Part shown: one piece after another, positions 1-11,065 of the stretch
Numbering within the stretch: position 1 is the first letter of the stretch
Layout: each line of letters begins with the position of its first letter
Origin: Dasypus novemcinctus
Taxonomy: Eukaryota > Chordata > Mammalia > Cingulata > Dasypodidae
Assembly (NCBI RefSeq): GCF_030445035.2
Contig: NC_080683.1
Coordinates: forward strand, 88,931,675 to 88,995,674
Length of the DNA stretch: 64,000 bases
Direction: 5' to 3'
Translations under genes and position numbers: made by a program
The notes under the pieces: generated by a model
Seen by the model: the letters and a program-made list of their open reading frames with translations, nothing else
Told to the model about the DNA's origin: nothing
Database searches by the model: none

Positions 1-2300
1 AGAAATTAGCTCCACCATCAAGGATTTGAAGGGTGCAGGCATGGTGATTCCCACCACATCCACATTCAACTTTCCTATTTGGCCTGTGCAGAAAACAGAT
101 GGATCTTGGAGGATGACAGTGGATTATTGTAAACTTAACCAGGTAGTGACTCCAATTGTAGCTGCTGTCCCAGATGTGGTATCATTGCTTGAGCAAATCA
201 ATACGTCCCCTGGTACCTGGTATGCAGCTGTTGATTTGGTGAATGCTTTTTTCTCAATTGCTATTAGTAAGGACCACCAGAAACAGTTTGCTTTCAGCTG
301 GCAAGGCCAGCTGTATACCTTCACTGTCCTGCCTCAGGGGTATATCAACTCTCCAGCTCTATGTCATAATATTGTCCACAGGGATCTTGATCATCTCTCC
401 CTCCCACAAGATATCACACTGGTCCATTATATTGATGATATCATGTTTATAGGACCTAGTGAGCAAGACATACACTTGTTAGTAAGGCATTTGCATGAGA
501 GAGGATGGGAGAAAAATCCAACTAAAATACAGGGTCCTTCCACCTCAGTGAAATTTCTAAGTGTCAAGTGTTGTGGGGGATGTTAAGGTATACCTTCTAA
601 AGTGAAGGATAAGCTGTTGCATTTGGCCCATCCTATGACCAATAAAAAGGTACAATGCTTAGTCGGTCTCTTTGGATTTTGGAGACAACACATTCCTCAT
701 TTGGGTGCGCCACTTTGGCCCATTTACCAGGTGCCCAGAAAAGCTGCTAGTTTTGATTGGGGTCCAAACAAGAAGAGGCTCTGCATCAGGTCCAGGCTGC
801 TGTGCAAGCTGCACTACCTCTTGGGCCATATGATCTAGCAGATCCAATGGTGTTAGAAGTTTCAGTGGGAAATAGAGATGCTGTCTGGAGTCTTTGGCAG
901 GACCCTATAGGAGAATCATAATGCAGACACTTAGGATTTTGGAACAAAGCCCTGCCATCCTCTGCACATACCTACTCCCCTTTTGAGAAACAGCTTTTGA
1001 CCTGCTATTGGTCCTTAGTAGAGACTGAACACTTAACCATGGGCCATTAAGTTACCATGAGATCTAAGTTGCCTATCATGAGTTGAGTATTGTCTGACCC
1101 ATCAAATCATAAAGTTGGGCATGCACAGCAGCACTCCATCATAAAGTGGAAGTGGTATATATGAGATAGGGCTTGAGCGAGCCCTAAAGGCATGAGCAAG
1201 TTATATGAGGAAGTAGCCCAAGTGCCCATGGTCACCACCCCTTCCATGTTACCTTCTCTTTCCCAAAACACAGCTTTGGCTTCTTGGGAAGTCCCTTACA
1301 ATCAGTTGACTGAATAAGAGAAAACTTGGGCCTAGTTTACACATGGTTCTGCACGATATGCAGGTAACAACTGAAAGTTTACAGCTGTAGCACTGCAGCT
1401 CTTTTCTGGGACATCCCTGAAGGACAGAGGTGAGGGCAAATCCACCCAGTGGGCACAACTTTGAGCAGTGCTCCTGGTTGTTCATTTTCCTTGGAAGAAG
1501 AAATGGCCAGAGGTGCATTTGAACACTGATTCATGGGCTGTTCCCAATGGTTTGGCTGGGTGGTTAGTGAATTGGAAGGAACATGATTGGAAAATTGGTG
1601 ACAGAGAGGTCTGGGGAATGACAAAGAGGTATCTGGATAGACCTTTTTGAGTGGGCAAAAAACATGAAAATGTTTGTGTCCCACGTGAATGCTCACCAAA
1701 GGGTGACTTCAGCAGAGGAAGATTTTAATAATCAAGTGGATAAGATGACCCACTCTGTGGCTAATGCTCAGCTTCTTTCCCTAGCCACCCCTGTCATTAC
1801 ACAATGGGCTCATGAACAAAGTGGTTATGGAGGTAGGGATGGATGTTAGGCATGGTCTCAGCAACTGGACTTCCCCTCACCGAGACTGACTTATCTACAG
1901 CCACTGGTGAGTGTGCAATCTTCCAGCAGCAGAGACTCACACTCAGCCCCTGATATGGCACCATTCCTCGAGGTGACCAGTCTGCTACCTGGTGACAGAC
2001 TGACTACATTGGATCACTTCCACCATGGAAAGGTCAGTGATTCATTTTAGCAGGAATAGACACATACTCTGGATATGGGTTTGGATTTCCTGCATGCAAT
2101 GCTTATTCCAAAACTACCATCTGTGGACTTACCAAATGTCTTATCTACCACCATAGCATTCCATACAGCATTGCTTCCAATCAAGGAATCCATTTCACAG
2201 GAAATGATGTGTGGGAATGGGCACATGCATATGGAATTCACTGGACTTACCATGTTCCCCATCACCCTGAAGCAGCTGGATTGATAGAATTGTAGAGGGC
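1..2300 (+). pseudogene. ERV-L pol remnant: reverse transcriptase, RNase H, integrase
   Basis: The reverse transcriptase is open from about position 26 to a stop at 584-586. Visible motifs are [19 protein letters not shown] and the catalytic YIDD at 428-439. The frame resumes near 590 after the stop (IPSKVKDKLLHLAHP). RNase H sequence lies around 1380-1800 and includes HVNAHQR followed by EEDFNNQVDKM (1687-1750). The integrase core around 2050-2300 reads SNQGIHFTG and then YHVPHHPEAAGLIEL before a stop. An asparagine sits where the catalytic aspartate of the usual DQG-type motif is expected. Several stops and frameshifts show it is inactive. The start of pol lies outside the window. Confidence 0.85.
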
Positions 2301-2303
2301 CTT

Positions 2304-2800
2304 TTGAAGACTCAATTACAATGCCAACTAGGTGGCAATACCTTGCAGGACTGGGGCAATGTTCTCCAAGAGGCTGTGTATGCTCTAAGTCAGTGTCCAC
2401 TCTATGGTGCTGTTTCTCCCATAACCAGAATCCATGGGTCCAGGAATCAAGGGGTAGAAATGGGAGTGGCATCACTCATTATTACCCCTAGTGAACCATT
2501 AGTAAAATTTTTGCTTCCTGTCCCTGCAACCTCAAACTCTGCTGGTCTACAGGTTTTAGTCCCAAAACAAGGAGTGCTGTCACCAAGGAACACAACCATG
2601 ACTCCATTGAACTGGAAGTTAAGATTGCCACCTGGCCACTTTGGGCTCCTCTTACCTCTGAATCAAGTTGAAGAAGGAAATTGCTGTACTGGCTGGGCTG
2701 ATTAATCCTGACTATCAAGGGGAAATAGGACTACTTCTCCATAATGGGGGTAAAGAAGAGTATGCCTGGAATACAGGAGATTCTCCAGAGCATGACATGC
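2304..2800 (+). pseudogene. ERV-L integrase C-terminus and dUTPase-like domain
   Basis: An open stretch at 2304-2705 begins in the C-terminal part of integrase and passes into a dUTPase-like segment (PRNTTMTPLNWKLRLPPGHFG). A frame change leads into AGLINPDYQGEIG at 2692-2730, which resembles dUTPase motif 3. The motif aspartate is replaced by asparagine, so the site is unlikely to be catalytic. Such a domain downstream of integrase is characteristic of ERV-L elements. The homologous part of the second provirus (about 50570-50860, minus strand) keeps DYQG-type sequence with different breaks. Confidence 0.75.
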
Positions 2801-3375
2801 TCTATGATTAAAGTCAGTGGCAAATTGCAACAACCCAATCCAAACAGGAATAACAGTGGCCCAGAATCTTCAGGAATGAAAGCTTGGGTCACCCCACCAG
2901 GCAAAGAACCACAGGTAGCTGAAGTGCTTGCTGAAGGTAATGGAATCATGGAATAAGTAGTAGAAGAAAGTAGTGATAAATATGATGAACTTCGATCATG
3001 TGACCAATTACGGAAATGAGGACTGTAATGGTCATGAAACTTTCTTCCTTGTTTCATTATGATGGTGATGGTGTATGTACACAAAACAAATTTCTTTGTC
3101 TTCTTCCCCAAAGTTTTCCTTTATCATATAACAAGTTGTATCAGTTTCATGTCATAATATTTGAGGATGTCAAGTTTAAGAGTGAATATTACCCAAGAAC
3201 TTGTACCCTCTTCTGTACGGAATTAATGTGTTTCCGGTTTTATGCAAGAGAGTTGAACATTGTTAGGTTGAACATATAGATATGCATATATATGCATATC
3301 TGTTATTGTTTTTAGTTAGAGACTAAGTATGATTTAAGGTAATGTATATGGTTGCTGAATTGACAAGAGGTGGAC

Positions 3376-3820
3376 TGTGATGATTTGGCTAATGCGTCAG
3401 CTCACCCTGGTAATTGTGCCCAGTTGTTTGGTCAAGCGAGCACTGGGCTAACTGTAATACAAAGGCATTTTATGGACTTTAGTTACCATTGACTAAATCA
3501 TAGATAGCCGATTACAATTACATCAATCAGGGAGATTGCCATCAACAATGAGTGACGCTTTATCCAGTCAGTTGAATGCCTTAAGAGGTGAAGTGATTCC
3601 AGCATTGAATGAGAATTTCACAGCTTGCCTTTGGACAGCCAACATCTCCCAGAACTCATCAAGCACCTTCATTAGATTTTCATTGGAGCCCCAGGTTGCA
3701 GCCTGCCTGCAGAACCTGGACTTGTACACTCCACAGTCACATGAGAGACTCTGATAAAATATCTTACTATTGACATATCTCCTATTGATTCTGTTTCCCT
3801 AGAGAACCCTGACTAATACA
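3376..3820 (+). repeat. 3' LTR of the ERV-L provirus
   Basis: The 445-bp LTR starts TGTGATGATTTGGC just after a purine-rich tract (acaagaggtggac, 3363-3375) and ends CTGACTAATACA. The same ends, in reverse complement, bound the LTRs at 49535-49983 and 41262-41640. The 5' target duplication cannot be checked because the 5' LTR is outside the window. Confidence 0.85.
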
Positions 3821-4075
3821 GACACCCTGCTCTTTTTGGTTATATTTGCATGGAGTGTCTTTTTCCAACCTTTCACTTTCAGCCAGTTTATATCCCTCGG
3901 TCTGAGGTGAGTTTCTTGTAGGCAGCATATAGATGGGCCATGTTTTTTTATCCATTCTATCAGCCTGTATCTTTTGATTTGGGAATTTAAAATATTCACA
4001 TTCAATGATATTATTATAAATGCATTATTTACTTCCACCGTTTTACTCTTTGGTTTTCATATACCATCTCATAAC
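3821..4075 (-). mobile_element. L1 fragment: start of ORF2 endonuclease and upstream spacer
   Basis: The minus strand reads the start of an L1 ORF2 apurinic endonuclease (SLNVNILNSQIKRYRLIEWI, then CCLQETHLR). Matching sequence is in the large L1 at about 62300-62570. It directly abuts the ERV-L LTR at 3820, so the provirus probably interrupted this L1; the rest of the L1 would lie left of the window. The other end abuts duplication arm C near 4075. Confidence 0.8.
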
Positions 4076-5704
4076 TTTGCCAGTGTTTTTTGTAGTTTTC
4101 ATAGCCTTGGTATTTAAATAGTTTCAGGTTCTTAGGAGATGGCATTAAGCTCTCCCTCCTTGCCTGTAAATGGGGAGAGATAAGCATATAACAGATAATT
4201 AGAGACAATACTGCACATTTCTCTTTTAGTAATTGACACACAGGGGTTATTATATTATAAATTTATTAGAATATTAGATTTTATGTGTAGAAGCAATGCT
4301 TTTTCATTACTGTATACCCTTTTATGTAGTATGGTACTTTTATGATACTTGAGATTTTTCCTTTGCCCATTTCAATAATTGGCCTGTTGTGGTTGTCAAA
4401 GATGATATAGAAATTTGATTGGCAACAAAGTGTCACAAGGTGATACAATCAAAGGATGTCAAGTTTCCATGACAGCAAATGATTCTGAATGATCAGGAGT
4501 TAGATACAGGAAAAGGGAAATGACTGTTCTGAAGTCCAGGTCTCTGGCCTGCCATCTAGATGTAGTTTTTGGTGCAAAAACTCCTGCGCAGTCTAACTTT
4601 GTGACATATGGACAGCAAGTTCATGATTCAGATGACTAAAGAATTTTGATTTGTAAGAATTCTCAACCATATTATCTTTTCAAAATGCGTCTGACAAAAA
4701 TTTGTTTTTGAAGTTACTTTTGAATTTGTTACTTTTAATCTATAGAGCGATACATTGTCTTTCAATTAAATCAATAAAATCCTTGTGGTCTTCATGCTTA
4801 ATTTATTCTGTTTCATGGTATCTGATACACTTCTCTCCACCAGAAACTCTCCTTCCCCAACAGGCCAGTCCCTTGCCCAGAACACATTCTGAATTGTCCC
4901 AGACTACAATTTCCCACACCCAAGTCTTATAGTCTGTCATGAAATCTCCCTTTCAATCTGTTCAGTGTTCTTTAGATTGATTTTTTTTTCTGATTTTCTG
5001 AGTCAGCAACTTCTGGGTTGACACCGGTCCTATGAGGGCTGAATTGAGATAGGTTTTGAAATTTGCCTCTGGGTTCCTTTGCAAAAAGACCCAGAATTGT
5101 CATCTCCTTTTCTTTCCAATGACATTGGGGAAGATGGTGAGCCCACTTCCCTCCCACCTACTCTTTTATCCCCATATAATTTCACTTCAGGGATCTCTGC
5201 CCTTCCCTAAAATCAGGCCTGGGTTGGGTCCACAATGAACCACCTCAGCAGTTTTTTGTAATGTCAAATTTTGTGGAGAGATGTTTGCAGTATTAGTCCC
5301 TTTCATCCTGAAATGGCTAAATATTTTTGTTTTCAATAAGTAAGAAATATACATTACATTGCCATTCAGTACATAATGTGTACATATGATGCAAAAGTTT
5401 CCCAAAAACAGTACTTATGCTTATGATGAGTTAAATACTTCATTCTTTTCATTTATTACATTTTATTAGAACAAAATGCTGGTCTCACACAATACTTTGA
5501 TTTCACAAGTCACAAAAAGATTACTCGCCAACAGGTTGAGAACTGCAGTGTGAAAAACTAGGAAAGGCCCTAGGCTTCCATATTTCTTCCCAGATTAAAT
5601 TCTAAAGGCAGAGGCAGCTCCGGTTTCCTTGGAGGAAGACTAATATCTTGCCTTCATTTGCATATTTGAACCTTTCTCCCAAGGTCTGTGCTTCAAAGGA
5701 CTTT

Positions 5705-6124
5705 ATTTTTAAAGATTTATTTTTTAATTTATTTCTCTCCCCCACTTGTTCCCCCCAGTTGTCTGCTCTCTGTGTCCATTAGCTGTGTGTTCTTCTGTGA
5801 CCGCTTCTATCTTTATCAGCGACACTGGGAATCTGTGTTTCTTTTTGTTGCGTCATCTTGTTGTGTCAGCTCTCCGTGTGTGTGGTGCCATTCTTGGGCA
5901 GGCTGTACTTTCTTTCACGCTGGGTGGCTCTCCTTATGAGGCATACTCCTTGAGCATGTGGCTCCCCTACGCGGGGGACACCCCTGCCTGGCATGGCACT
6001 CCTTGCACGTATCAGCACTACGCATGGGCCAGCTCCACATGGATCAAGGAGACCTGGGGTTTGAACCGTGGACCTCCCATGTGGTAGGCGGACACCTTAT
6101 CCATTGGGCCAAGTCCACTTCCCC
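5705..6124 (-). mobile_element. DAS-type tRNA-derived SINE
   Basis: A full-length SINE in reverse orientation: T-rich tail at the left and the tRNA-like head (reverse complement of gggaagtggacttggcc) at the right. It is flanked by a perfect 12-bp target-site duplication, tcaaaggacttt, at 5693-5704 and 6125-6136. The matching position in arm A (about 11590) has no insertion. Open frames through it are chance readings of the SINE. Confidence 0.92.
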
Positions 6125-6329
6125 TCAAAGGACTTTCTAAGTCTTCCTTTTAGAAATATAAATCCCAAGCTTCCTTTCTTTTACTAGGAAGGGAGATGCC
6201 AGTAGCCAACAGTTGGCCAGTTCATTTCTGCTACATGATTCTGTCTTTGTGGTGGATGGGATGGAAAATGGTGTTGGAACAGGAGCACTGGCCACATGCT
6301 CCCCAGTTAGTGTTAATCCTTAGCAAAGT

Positions 6330-6600
6330 CATTCACACATCCAACTCCTTAACATCTCCATTGCTACAAAACTAATCCAAGCTACTCTCAGGTCCATCTG
6401 GGCAAGTGCAATAATCTCCTAACTCTACCTGCTGCCCTCCTACCTTCCCACAGTTCATTTTCCACCCAGCAACCAGAATGATCCTTTTAAACTATCAGTC
6501 AGGTAAATCCAGCCATTCTTCTCTTAAATCTTGCAAAGACAGAATAGGCCAGTTAGGGTAAATCCTCTCAGACAGCAGCTCCTGCACTCTTCTTCCACTC
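6330..6600. repeat. Possible old LINE (L2-like) sequence
   Basis: The stretch around gaatgatccttttaaac at 6476 resembles the 3' part of old mammalian L2-like repeats and lies directly before a MIR. Arm A has the same stretch in reverse around 11100-11390. The assignment is weak and by resemblance only. Confidence 0.35.
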
Positions 6601-6664
6601 TCCCTTTTGCTCTTACCCAGACACACCAGCTTTCTTTCTATCATACTGGTGAAGTCCCCTTCTT

Positions 6665-6880
6665 AAAGGTCAAATCTGTTTTCTGCCAATTTTATTTATG
6701 TGACCATGGGCAAGTTATCTTACTTCTGTCTCCAGTTTCCTAATCACTAAAGAGGGATTAATAGGATTAGTATGAAGCCCTGCCTTTAAGGTTGTTGTGA
6801 GAATTAACTGAGATCATTCAGGATGATTATTTAGCTCTATACCTTGCTCACAGAACATCTAAATATTTGCTGTCAATTAT
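6665..6880 (+). repeat. MIR SINE
   Basis: The sequence follows the MIR core in sense: a gtgacc..gggcaagttat stretch, then ccagtttcctaatcac, then ggttgttgtgagaatta. It is ancient and diverged. The duplicate lies antisense in arm A at 10835-11065. Confidence 0.75.
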
Positions 6881-7250
6881 TAACAGTTTTTATTATTGTT
6901 ATTGCCTTTTGTTTAAGTGTGAGGTTAGTTATTTAACATACTCTTTATCATGTGAGAAACATCTTTTTTAGTCCTAGCTTTAAAATGTTTCACACATATT
7001 TATGAGAAGATATTTCATTATATTAATTTTTTTTAGTAACAAAATGATTTCTCACTTTTACTTATGGATTGATATACAATAACATGACTATGTTCCTATC
7101 CTCCATCTAATCATGATAATTACAACCTGTTCTGTCATCCATCCTATCCATACTGCACAAAATTGTAGTGGATGAACACAGAAATATATTGCTTGGTAAT
7201 AGAGATGGAGTCAGTTTGGGGAACTCTGGTTGTCTCAAAAAGCAATAGTA

Positions 7251-7671
7251 GGGAAGCGGACTTGGCCCAGTGGTTAGGGCATCCGTCTACCACATGGGAA
7301 GTCCACGGTTCAAACCCCAGGCCTCCCTGACCTGTGTGGAGCTGGCCCACTTGCAGTGCTGATGTGCTCAAGGAGTGTCGTGCCAGGCAGGGGTGTCCCC
7401 TGCTTGGGGGAGCCCCATGTGCAAGGAGTGTGCCCTGTAAGGAGAGCCACCCAGCACGAAAGAAAGTGCAGCCTGCCCAAGAATGGTGCCGCACACACAG
7501 AGAGCTGACACAACAAGATGATGCAACAAAAAAGAAACACAGATTCCCATGCTGCTGACAACAACAGAAGCAGACAAAGAAGAACACGCAGCAAATAGAC
7601 ACAGAGAACAGACAACTGTGGGGGTGGGGGGGGGGGGAAGGGGAGAGAAAGAAAAATAAATCTTAAAAAAA
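7251..7671 (+). mobile_element. DAS-type tRNA-derived SINE
   Basis: A full-length element beginning gggaagcggacttggccc, with RNA polymerase III B-box-like ggttcaaaccc near 7308, a G-rich region and an A-rich tail. A perfect 14-bp target duplication, aaaaagcaatagta, lies at 7237-7250 and 7672-7685. The arm A site (about 10450, ctactattgctttttgag) is empty, so insertion followed the duplication or occurred on this copy only. Confidence 0.95.
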
Positions 7672-7849
7672 AAAAAGCAATAGTAGTGGTAGTCAAAGTC
7701 AGACCCATGACAGAAATAATGGCTCCAGATAGTTGGAATTATTATCAGTGATTTGCTGTGGCCACATGGAAAGGGTTGGGCACCTTCATGGAAAGCTTCA
7801 AGAAGGTTAGGGAAGCTTTAAGAAGTCTGGGCTCAGCCTCAAGCTTTGA

Positions 7850-9000
7850 ATCCCAAAGAATGCTAGACCCACCCTTTTGAGATGGCTTTTTTTCTCAGTC
7901 TGGGACTACCATCTCTAAGAGCGACACAGGCTCAGGAAAAGGAGGGAAAGTTTGCATGGGAAGTTAATTCGGGCATCTGTGGAATGGCACCTTGTTTACC
8001 CTTCAGAAGCCTGAGGGTTCCAGGGTTGCTTTATGGGGAGTTGTCCCCTGCCTAACATTCAGGTGCTATATCATTTCCCCATTTACTGGTTGTAAGGTCT
8101 CCAAACTGGATGTGGTCCTCAGTTGAAGCAAAAAGATCCATGGATAATAGAACAAATGTAAAGGAGATATTGTCAAGAAGAAGCATGGGATGTTAATAAA
8201 GGACAGCATAAGGAAAGGCTTGTGAGTGGGGTTATATCCTACTTCCACAGCATGACTCTCCTGTAAACCTACACCTTTTCTAATTCAAAAGAAAAAAAAT
8301 TAAACATTAGAATAAAAAATAAACATTAGCAGTTATTAATGTCCCTGTGACCAGGGCAGAAGTGAACACACTGGCACTGATAGATTTGGTGAATCCGTCT
8401 GAGATTAGCAAAACAGTGAATCTGTTTGCAACATGGGCTTGGGAAAACCTTAGACTAGAGCTAAGAGGATTTCTCTTGATCCTTTTGTACTAAGATCAGT
8501 ATTGAATTTCTTTAAGATTGTTAAATGGTGCTAGATATCAATTTATGTCATATTGTTAATGATGGGGAGACCCACTCTACCCCAGGAGAGGCTTTGAGAC
8601 TTCATCAAAACCAACTCTAACCTTCATGCTGTTTGCAGAGCAGGACAGACATATAAGCAAGAGAGGGGTCTCATGCAGTTTGAGTTGTTGATCCTAAGAA
8701 AGAGAGGATGAATTGAGAAAGTGTTGGGAAATTATAACCAAAAACAAAATCTTTTCTCAACCCAGAAAATCTCTCCACTGACGTAGAAGAGAAAGAAAAC
8801 CAATTTTATTATTAAATAAACTTTAAAAAAGAACATGAGTAATCACAGGCAATCTGCTAAGATGATTTCAAAAAAAGAAATAAATCTTACCCTTTTATAC
8901 AACTGAAGCAGATCCAACCCATTGCATCCATATTCTCAAGTTAAACAAGTAGTCCTCAAGTAAGAGGACTTGACATCATTTTTATATATAGTTCATCCTA
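7850..9000. other. Spacer between inverted arms, unassigned
   Basis: I see no gene or recognisable repeat here. The inverted similarity between arms C and A fades at about 7850 and 10290, leaving a central spacer of about 2.4 kb that contains this stretch. Confidence 0.4.
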
Positions 9001-9012
9001 AATTCACCTGGT

Positions 9013-9402
9013 GGGAAGCAGATGCTGTTCAAGCAATTGGGCTCCCATCTACCATACAGGAGGTCTAGGGTTCAATTCCTGGAACCTCCTGGTGAAGGCA
9101 AGCTGGCCCATATGGAGTGCTGATCCACATGACAAGTTGACCCAAGCAGAGAGCTGGCGCAGCAAGATGACAAAATAAAAAGAGACACAGAAGAGAGACA
9201 CGAGACACAGCAGACCAGGGAGCTGAGGTGGCACAAGAGACTGAGCACCTCTCTCCCACTCTGGGAGGTCCCAGGATCGGTTCCCAGTGCTGCCCGCCTC
9301 AAGAGAAGACAAGCACACACAGAGGAACACACAGCAAATGGACACAGAGAACAAGCGTGGGGATGAGAAATAAATTAATTAAAAAAAATAAATCTTTGAA
9401 AA
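9013..9402 (+). mobile_element. DAS-type SINE, longer subfamily
   Basis: It has the same tRNA-like head (gggaagcag..) but a different body: a repeated gctggcccat/gagctggcg segment, gacacagaagagagacac, and ggagctgaggtggcacaag. The A-rich tail ends in aaatctttgaaaa. Target duplication: aaattcacctggt at 9000-9012 against aaattcacctcgt at 9403-9415 (12 of 13). The 3' half at 25430-25680 is from the same subfamily. Confidence 0.9.
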
Positions 9403-9419
9403 AAATTCACCTCGTAATT

Positions 9420-9880
9420 GGGGTGGTCTTTGTGTTTGCTAATTGCCTCTATCTAAAGGAATCAGAAAATTTCTCATATCTCCATGGCAGGAATATAGCT
9501 GCAAGGTGGAATCAGATATCTAAGTTAAACTCCCACGAAGATGGGGAGATAAGGGTGCGAACTTCCATGAGGCTCACATTTCTAAAGATGGCATCCAGAT
9601 CCTTGAGAAAGATATTCCTGGGTTAAACTTCCTCATTCTTCCTTCCCATTTTCTCTTCAATTTTCCTAGTTTTTTTCAAGCCAGGAATCAGACCAAAAAT
9701 TGAGTAAGAGCAAGAGAAAAAGAGCTGCCACAATTGTTTATCTGAAATAAAGTGGCATTTGGCCAGATCTCACAGGGAAAAGTTGTTGTTATTTTTTAAA
9801 GATCAGTTTTATGGATGTGATTTTTATAAAGCTTCTTCTACTGTTAACTTAAACTTTGACATCGGAGGCACCTTGTGTGG
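9420..9880. other. Unassigned sequence
   Basis: I see no supported gene, RNA or repeat between the SINE and the MER5-like element. Short open frames here have no recognisable protein features. Confidence 0.3.
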
Positions 9881-9887
9881 TCTAATT

Positions 9888-10020
9888 CAGTGGTTCTCAA
9901 AGTGTCATACCCAACAGCAGAGCCTGGGAACTTGTTACAAATTAAAATTCCTGGGCCATACCTCAGACTTACAGAATTCACCCAGGAGATTCCTTTCCTT
10001 CCAGAGGATTCCGGTGATAC
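9888..10020 (+). mobile_element. MER5-like hAT (Charlie) nonautonomous DNA transposon
   Basis: It begins cagtggttctcaaagtgt and continues with gagcctgggaacttgtta and aaattcctgggcc, the typical order of MER5A-type elements. The matching right end is degraded. Confidence 0.7.
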
Positions 10021-10042
10021 AACTTGAGGTCCCCGCTCTAGC

Positions 10043-10125
10043 CTGTGGTTCTCAGTCCTGGCTACATGTTGGAATTATCTAGGAAATTTTGAAAACTCTC
10101 AGAGATTCTGATTTGAGTGGTACAA
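10043..10125 (+). mobile_element. Second hAT-type DNA transposon fragment
   Basis: A second tggttctcagtcctggct start, followed by ggaattatctagg and cagagattctgattt, resembles another nonautonomous hAT element of mammals. It lies directly after the MER5-like copy. The exact family is uncertain. Confidence 0.5.
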
Positions 10126-10834
10126 TGATAACAATGCATTCCATGAGTTTTTGTAGGGCACATGTTTCCATTTAATTAATCTCTTTGTCATCATGAAAAT
10201 GCTTGGATATAAGCCCTGTACATCTTTTAAGTCTTTCCCGCATTCATAGTATTTTGCTTTATACCATGGATATATGGACTGGCCTTCTTTGAGCCTCATA
10301 AGCTGAGGCTGAGCTGGGACTTTGTGAAGCTTCCCAATACTGCTCAATGAGGATTTGGAATCCTTTCTATGTGGCCTCAGCTAATGGTTGACAGGAATCC
10401 CAGCTAACAGGAGCCATTTTATCTGCCAAGGGTCTGTCTCCGACAATCACTACTATTGCTTTTTGAGGCAACTGGAGTGTCCCCTAAATTGACTCCACCT
10501 GTACTGCCAATTAATAGATCTCTGTGTCCATCCACTAAAATTTGGGTGGGAGCAGAGAGGGAGGCCAGAACAGGATGTAATTAGCATGGCTGAGTGGAGA
10601 ATGGGAACACTGTGATACTTTCTTCTATCAATCAATAAGTAACAGAAGCAATCATTTTGTTATAGAACAGTTAGTGAAAATGCAATATCTTCTCATAAAT
10701 AAAGCATTGTGTATGTAAGCCATTTAAAACTAGGACTCAAAAAGATGTCTAAATGGTAGGTTAAACTAATAGCCAACCTCACACTTATTGAAAAAACAGC
10801 AACAATAACATAGGATGTTAATAAATGACAGCAA

Positions 10835-11065
10835 ATATTTAGGACATTATATGAGAAAGTCTTAGAGCTAAATAATCAAGGTGAATGTTCTCATTTAATC
10901 CTCAAAACAATTTTAAAGGTGAGGCTTATTATTAATCCTATTAATCCCTCTGCTGACTAGGAAAACTGGAGCACAAAAGTTACACATAAGTAAAAGTTCA
11001 CATAAGTAAAAGTTCACATAAGTAAAAGTGACAGAAATCAGATCTGTGCCTCAGGAAGCTGGCTT
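10835..11065 (-). repeat. MIR SINE (arm A copy)
   Basis: Antisense MIR core: ctcatttaatcctcaaaacaa, then an agg..aaactggagcac stretch. It is the duplicate of 6665-6880. A short tandem repeat expanded inside it (10983-11029). Confidence 0.72.
10983..11029. repeat. 16-bp tandem repeat, three units
   Basis: The unit cacataagtaaaagtt is repeated about three times within the MIR. The arm C copy lacks the expansion, so it arose after the duplication. Confidence 0.85.

Larger units (their letters stand above)
1..3820 (+). mobile_element. ERV-L type provirus, 3' part (pol, dUTPase-like domain, 3' LTR)
   Basis: The element enters from the left edge inside the reverse transcriptase and ends with a 3' LTR whose last bases are aataca at 3820. 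Order seen: reverse transcriptase, RNase H, integrase, dUTPase-like domain, about 600 bases of noncoding sequence, polypurine tract, LTR. A dUTPase downstream of integrase and the lack of a recognisable env are hallmarks of class III ERV-L elements. The same internal sequence and LTR recur antisense at 49535-52195, and the LTR alone recurs at 41262-41640. All reading frames are broken. The sequence just past the LTR is antisense L1, so the provirus appears to have landed in an L1. The family name rests on gene order and general resemblance. Confidence 0.85.
4075..7850 (-). repeat. Segmental duplication arm C (inverted partial copy of the RFPL4B-like locus)
   Basis: The reverse complement of this block aligns collinearly with arm A (10290-13345) and, in its RFPL4B-proximal part, with arm B (30690-32485). 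Anchors: 4095-4215 matches 13215-13345 and 32380-32480; 5240-5450 matches 31190-31330; 6530-6900 matches 10830-11200; 7160-7250 matches 10440-10520. The block stops just short of where RFPL4B coding sequence would begin, next to the L1 fragment, so this copy lacks the gene body. Two DAS SINEs inside it (5705-6124, 7251-7671) are absent from A and B. Boundaries are by eye, within about 50 bases. Confidence 0.85.

Noticed and set aside
5688..6140. Several overlapping cysteine-rich frames (up to 113 codons)
   Set aside because: They are readings of a DAS SINE. Near-identical frames occur in every other full-length copy (7144-7708, 21380-21862, 33581-33916, 34242-34619, 37665-38037).
7260..7330. 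tRNA gene suggested by A- and B-box-like sequence
   Set aside because: It is the tRNA-derived head of a DAS SINE. Identical heads recur at the other SINEs, and no complete cloverleaf with a CCA-proximal stem is needed to explain it.
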